Assembly (NCBI GenBank): GCA_036278735.1
Contig: DASUKM010000002.1
Coordinates: 1-64,000 of the forward strand
DNA: 64,000 bases
From: DASUKM01 sp036278735
Lineage (GTDB): Bacteria; Acidobacteriota; Vicinamibacteria; Vicinamibacterales; 2-12-FULL-66-21
Reading direction: 5' to 3'
Numbering within the stretch: position 1 is the first letter of the stretch; the number at the start of each line of letters is the position of its first letter. The position numbers were made by a program, and so were the translations under genes. Below the pieces are notes generated by a model. It searched no databases. It worked only from the letters and a program-made list of their open reading frames with translations, and was not told the DNA's origin. Shown here one piece after another: positions 60,308 to 64,000 of this stretch.

Positions 60308-61498
60308 ATGAAGGGGAAGGCTCGCCTCACGGCCCTGGCGTGCGCGATCGGGGTCGCCATGGTCATTGCGCAGGTCCATGCGCAGTCGACGCTGCCGCTC
60401 GTGCAGAAATCCAATCTGGTGCACCTCGGCTCATTCCATGTCCCGACCGGGCAGAAGTTCGGGGGGGCGGACGCGGAGTACCAGTACGGAGGCACCGCAC
60501 TGGGCTTCGACCCGACTCGCAATGCGCTCTTCCTCGTGGGTCACGACTGGGACCAGCTCACTGGCGAGATCAGCATCCCGGCGCTTGGCGGCACGTCAAC
60601 CTTGCTCCAGAGCCTGACCGATGCGGCCGAGGGCCGGTCGGTGGGCAGCAGCACGCAGAAGGTCGGCGGAAATCTCGTGTACGAGGGCAAACTGTATTTC
60701 ACGAAATACCTCTACTACGACGCCTCCGGGTCGCAGGTCCTCTCGCACTTCGTGCGGCCGCTGAATCTGTCGACCAAGGGGCAGGTCCAGGGTCCGTATG
60801 CGGTTGGCCCGCTCGGCGCGGGCTTTTATTCGGGCTACATGGCCCTCGTGCCGCCGGAATGGCAGTCCGCACTCGGCGGACCTGCACTGACGGGGAACTC
60901 CGATCTCTCCATCATCAGCCGGACGTCGTACGGCCCGGCGGTGTTTGCCTTCGACCCGGCCAAGGTCGGAGTCAGCAAGACCGCAGTGCCGCTGGTCTAC
61001 TACCCCGGCGACCATCCGCTCGCGCCGTACGGCGCCAAGGCGAATCCGTATTTCACGGGCGCCGACGCGATCCGCGGCGTCGTGCTCCCCGACGGTACGC
61101 GCAGCGTGCTCTTCTTCGGCCGCCACGGCACCGGAGATTCCTGCTACGGTGAGCCGTCGGATTGCGGCGATCCGACGTGTTCGAGCTGTAAGGGCGATCA
61201 TTCCTATCCGTACGTGCCGTACGTCTGGGCATACGACGCGAACGACCTGGCGGCGGTGAAGTCAGGGAAGAAGCAGCCCTGGGACGTCAAGCCGTACGCG
61301 ACCTGGGCGCTCGACCTGCCGGACACCGGTCAGAACTATCTCGGTGGCGCGGCGTTCGATCCCACGGCCAATCGGCTGTACGTCAGCCAGATGTCGGCCG
61401 ACGGCGACAATCCGGTGATCCAGGTATTCACGATCACCAACAGTGTCGGGGCGGGGCCGGCGCCGACTCCGCCGAGCAACGTTCGGATCATCAAGTAG
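60308..61498 (+). CDS. Exported protein of unknown function under sigma-54 promoter
   Basis: This 396-residue protein has GGAAGGAA before the ATG and a cleavable signal peptide (LTALACAIGVAMVIAQVHA). The mature part has repeated strand patterns (GTALGFDPTRNALFLVGHD, GGNLVYEGKLYFTKYLYYD, GGAAFDPTANRLYVSQM) that suggest a beta-propeller. There is a four-cysteine patch, CYGEPSDCGDPTCSSC. It ends in a proline-rich tail PAPTPPSNVRIIK with no anchor. I recognise no family. Its promoter and position between polysaccharide genes suggest a periplasmic or extracellular role linked to the glycan. Confidence 0.85.
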   Translation: MKGKARLTALACAIGVAMVIAQVHAQSTLPLVQKSNLVHLGSFHVPTGQKFGGADAEYQYGGTALGFDPTRNALFLVGHDWDQLTGEISIPALGGTSTLLQSLTDAAEGRSVGSSTQKVGGNLVYEGKLYFTKYLYYDASGSQVLSHFVRPLNLSTKGQVQGPYAVGPLGAGFYSGYMALVPPEWQSALGGPALTGNSDLSIISRTSYGPAVFAFDPAKVGVSKTAVPLVYYPGDHPLAPYGAKANPYFTGADAIRGVVLPDGTRSVLFFGRHGTGDSCYGEPSDCGDPTCSSCKGDHSYPYVPYVWAYDANDLAAVKSGKKQPWDVKPYATWALDLPDTGQNYLGGAAFDPTANRLYVSQMSADGDNPVIQVFTITNSVGAGPAPTPPSNVRIIK

Positions 61499-61591
61499 CG
61501 AGCCCTCGGCCGGACGCGGGTCGATCATCGGTCATCCGCCAGGGATGTCGTCGTGGCGCCTCGAGCTGAGGCACAATGGACGGCATCCCGA

Positions 61592-62707
61592 ATGACCACG
61601 CCTCGCGGCCGCGGCGTTCTCCAGGTCGTCCTGAGTCTGTCCCCTGGCGGGACCGAACGTCTCGTCGTGGACGTCGTCAGCCGTCTGCGCGATCGCTACC
61701 GGATGGCCGTGTGCTGCCTCGACGAACCGGGTGCATGGGCGCCGGATCTCGAGCGGCAGGGGATCGAGGTGATCTCCATCGGCCGACGCCCAGGGTTTCA
61801 TCCAGCGGTCGGACGACGGATTGCGACGATGGCGGCGCGGCTGCAGCTCAACGTGCTGCACTGCCATCAGTACACGCCGTTCGTCTACGGCGCCCTCGCG
61901 CGGGTGCGGCACCCGCATCTCCGCGTCCTCTTCACCGAACACGGCCGCACGGGTGACGACCCACCCTCCCGCAAGCGGCGCGTCGCCAATACTCTGCTCG
62001 CCCGGCTGCCAAGCCGCGTGTGCGCCGTGTCGGCCGATCTGGCGCGACACCTCACCCGGGAAGGATTTCCGCCGTCGCGCGTCCAGGTCGTGCCCAACGG
62101 CATCGATCCTGGCGCGCGTCCCGACCCGGAGACGGGTCAGCGCGCCAGGCTGGCGCTGGGCCTCGACGATCAGGCGTTCGTGATCGGCACCGTGGGCCGG
62201 CTCAATGCCGTCAAGGATCTGCCGACGCTGTTCGACGCCTTCGAGCGTCTGCTGCAGGGGCGCCCAGACGCGACGCTCGTCGTCGTGGGCGATGGTCCCG
62301 AGCGTGCGGCGCTCGAGCGCCGTGCAGCCGCCGCAGGCGATCGCATCCGGTTCACCGGTCATCGCGGGGACGTGCGCGCGCTCATGGCGGCCTTCGACGT
62401 GTACGTCAGCAGCTCGGTGTTCGAAGGGGTGTCGCTCACCATCCTCGAAGCGATGGCGGCCGGACGCCCTGTCGTGGCGACCCGCGTCGGCGGCACGCCT
62501 GAAGTCGTGGCCGACGGCCAGACGGGGCTGCTCGTGCCGCCGCGCGACCCGTTGCGGCTGGCCGAGGCGCTGCTCGATCTCTCCGCCTCGCCTCAGCGTG
62601 CGCGGGCGCTGGGCGCAGCTGGCCGATTGCGAGTGTGCGACAGGTTCACCTTCGATCGGATGGTCGACTGGTATGCGGCGGCGTACGGGGAACTGGGGGC
62701 GTCCTGA
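61592..62707 (+). CDS. Family 4 glycosyltransferase
   Basis: This 371-residue GT-B enzyme has the N-terminal VLQVVLSLSPGGTERLVVDV and the middle FTEHGRTGDDPPSRKRR. The donor-site end has VVPNGIDPGARP, TVGRLNAVKDLPTLFDA and SSVFEGVSLTILEAMAAGRP (the E-x7-E motif). It probably adds a sugar to the lipid-linked chain. I chose the ATG at 61592 (MTTPRGRG); one 39 bp upstream is in frame. It is separated from the exported-protein gene by 93 bp with no clear promoter, and it converges on the asparagine synthase gene. Confidence 0.9.
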   Translation: MTTPRGRGVLQVVLSLSPGGTERLVVDVVSRLRDRYRMAVCCLDEPGAWAPDLERQGIEVISIGRRPGFHPAVGRRIATMAARLQLNVLHCHQYTPFVYGALARVRHPHLRVLFTEHGRTGDDPPSRKRRVANTLLARLPSRVCAVSADLARHLTREGFPPSRVQVVPNGIDPGARPDPETGQRARLALGLDDQAFVIGTVGRLNAVKDLPTLFDAFERLLQGRPDATLVVVGDGPERAALERRAAAAGDRIRFTGHRGDVRALMAAFDVYVSSSVFEGVSLTILEAMAAGRPVVATRVGGTPEVVADGQTGLLVPPRDPLRLAEALLDLSASPQRARALGAAGRLRVCDRFTFDRMVDWYAAAYGELGAS

Positions 62708-62746
62708 CGAGCGTTCAGCCGAACCGCTGTCGGCCGCCCCTTCGTC

Positions 62747-64000
62747 TCATCCTGCGGCGAGCACCTGGCGGCGCGGAGCGGTTTGCCGCCGGGCCCACGC
62801 CTCGAGTACCCAGACCGCCCACAGTGCGAACGCGTGGTTCCGCTCGCCGCGACGGTGTTGCCGGAACAGCGCCCGCACGATCGACTGGTCGATCCATCCC
62901 GACGTCGAGGCGCCCGCACCGAGCACCTGATCCTCGAACCGCGCCGCGTACTCGCCCGCAATCCACTCGCCGATCGGCGCGCTGAATCCATGCTTGCGCA
63001 TGCCGAGCACGGCGGGCGGCAACCGCCGCCGGGCCACCTGCCGCAGGAGGTGCTTGCCCGTACGGTCGGCGCGTTTCAGCCGTTGCGGCAGCCGGAACGC
63101 GAGTTCGACGAGCCGGTGATCGAGCAGCGGCGAGCGGACTTCCAGTCCGTGCTGCATGCTCATGCGATCCACTTTGACCAGCACGTCGTTGGGAAGATAA
63201 ATCTTCAGGTCCGCGTACTGCGCCCGCTGCACCGGATGGGGCGATTGGCACGCGCGATACGCGGCCGTCACCGTCTCGTAGGCGGCGGACGTGCGCGGGT
63301 CCCGGTCGGGCGCGCGGCCCATCAGTTGCCGCGCGATCGCGGGCTCGAGAAAGCAGAGGTCTGAGAAGTAGGCGTCCTGCGCCTCCCAGCCGAGATTCTC
63401 CAGGAACGTGCCGAGCCGCAACAGCCGGGGCAACCGGCGCGAGCGGGGCCACCGGGCGCCCAGCGCGCGGAGGGCGCGACGCGCAGCCGGGCCGGGCAGC
63501 CGCCGCCGGATCCGATCTTCGACCGCGTGCGGGACGTAGCGGAAATCGTAGCCACCGAACGTTTCGTCGCCGCCATCCCCCGTCAGCGCCACGGTGACGT
63601 GGCGCCGCGCTTCGCGCGCGACGTAGAACGTCGGGATGCTCGACGAATCCGCAAACGGCTCGTCGTAGGCGCCGACGATCCGATCGAAGACGTCGTCGAG
63701 CTCCGGGCGGATCACGTGCGTGTGATGCGCGGTGGACCAGCACGCCGCGGTCAACGATGCCTCGCGGATTTCGTTGTGCGCCGCTTCGCCGAAGCCCACC
63801 GTCGTCGTGACGACCGGGCGGTCCATGGCTTCCGCCATGTAGGACACCACGAGTCCCGAGTCGATGCCGCCGGAGAGGAACGCGCCGAGCGGCACTTCGC
63901 TCTCGAGCCGCTCGCGAACACGCTCGGCGAGCTGTTCCTCGATGGCCGCGAGAGCGGCCGGCTCATCGCCGGCAAAATCGTCGAACCGTTCGACGTCCCA
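62747..64000 (-). CDS. Asparagine synthase-like amidotransferase, 5' end cut by window edge
   Basis: Only the C-terminal 417 residues are present; the glutaminase domain lies beyond 64000. The synthetase domain has the PP-loop FLSGGIDSGLVVSYM, then ALTGDGGDETFGGYD, ILPND-type sequence IYLPNDVLVKVDRMSMQHG and EVRSPLLDHRLVELAF. AsnB-type proteins in exopolysaccharide loci (including exosortase-linked ones) are thought to amidate sugar acids rather than make free asparagine. A uronic acid in the polymer would fit the WbpD/B/E-like genes; this is inference. The frame stays open to the window end. Confidence 0.93.
   Translation of the reverse strand, partial: WDVERFDDFAGDEPAALAAIEEQLAERVRERLESEVPLGAFLSGGIDSGLVVSYMAEAMDRPVVTTTVGFGEAAHNEIREASLTAACWSTAHHTHVIRPELDDVFDRIVGAYDEPFADSSSIPTFYVAREARRHVTVALTGDGGDETFGGYDFRYVPHAVEDRIRRRLPGPAARRALRALGARWPRSRRLPRLLRLGTFLENLGWEAQDAYFSDLCFLEPAIARQLMGRAPDRDPRTSAAYETVTAAYRACQSPHPVQRAQYADLKIYLPNDVLVKVDRMSMQHGLEVRSPLLDHRLVELAFRLPQRLKRADRTGKHLLRQVARRRLPPAVLGMRKHGFSAPIGEWIAGEYAARFEDQVLGAGASTSGWIDQSIVRALFRQHRRGERNHAFALWAVWVLEAWARRQTAPRRQVLAAG

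Noticed and set aside
42088..64000. Exosortase / PEP-CTERM system
   Set aside because: Only associated-type genes (ligase-like, AsnB-like) are seen. No exosortase and no protein with a PEP-CTERM tail is in the window.

Overview
The window is a GC-rich chromosomal segment of a Gram-negative (diderm) bacterium. It has lipid A genes (fabZ-lpxA, lpxI), outer-membrane assembly genes (bamA, two skp/ompH copies), a TonB-like protein, and menaquinone made by the futalosine route with no ubiquinone genes. A ClpC-type ATPase and a sigma-54-linked exopolysaccharide locus complete the picture. This combination fits Acidobacteriota, most likely a Vicinamibacteria-type organism; that placement is my inference, since there is no rRNA in the window.

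Layout. (1) 0.2-5.3 kb, minus strand: the yceD-rpmF-plsX-fabD-fabG-acpP-fabF fatty-acid operon, without the usual fabH, with small palindromes bracketing acpP. (2) 5.4-9.7 kb, minus: dgt-like, deoB, miaA, a 31-codon membrane peptide gene and a TonB-family gene. (3) 9.9-19.5 kb, minus: a tightly overlapping run lpxI - Gfo/Idh - ubiD-like - cysteine-free MqnE homologue - mqnA - mqnC - amidohydrolase - ubiA-like - ubiX-like - menG. This is most of futalosine-type menaquinone synthesis fused to a lipid A fragment. (4) 19.6-25.6 kb: a lone lipoprotein gene on plus, then on minus a FabZ-LpxA fusion, two Skp/OmpH chaperones and BamA with an N-terminal extension. (5) 25.8-29.4 kb, minus: clpC, ridA and a small exported protein.

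(6) 30-64 kb: an extracellular-polysaccharide region. It opens with a receiver-less sigma-54 activator (minus), divergent from a 2400-residue mosaic secreted protein (plus). Then follow a GAF-GGDEF diguanylate cyclase, YvcK, two tiny ORFs, a Wzm/Wzt ABC exporter and sugar-modification enzymes (a WbpD/WbpB/WbpE-like trio, a second acyltransferase, an epimerase and a second aminotransferase). Glycosyltransferases, an O-antigen ligase/polymerase and a YetA-like plus NodB-deacetylase fusion come next. A phosphotransferase, an unknown exported protein, another glycosyltransferase and an asparagine synthase cut by the right edge finish it.

Five sequences with the exact form TGGC-N7-TTGCT (sigma-54 -24/-12 elements) lie just upstream of transcription units in region 6, two of them divergent. 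With the nearby activator they suggest a locally coordinated sigma-54 polysaccharide regulon. The strongest enzymological oddity is the MqnE homologue that keeps the fold but has lost every cysteine. Intergenic gaps hold several unrelated micro-repeat families and short hairpins with variable stems.
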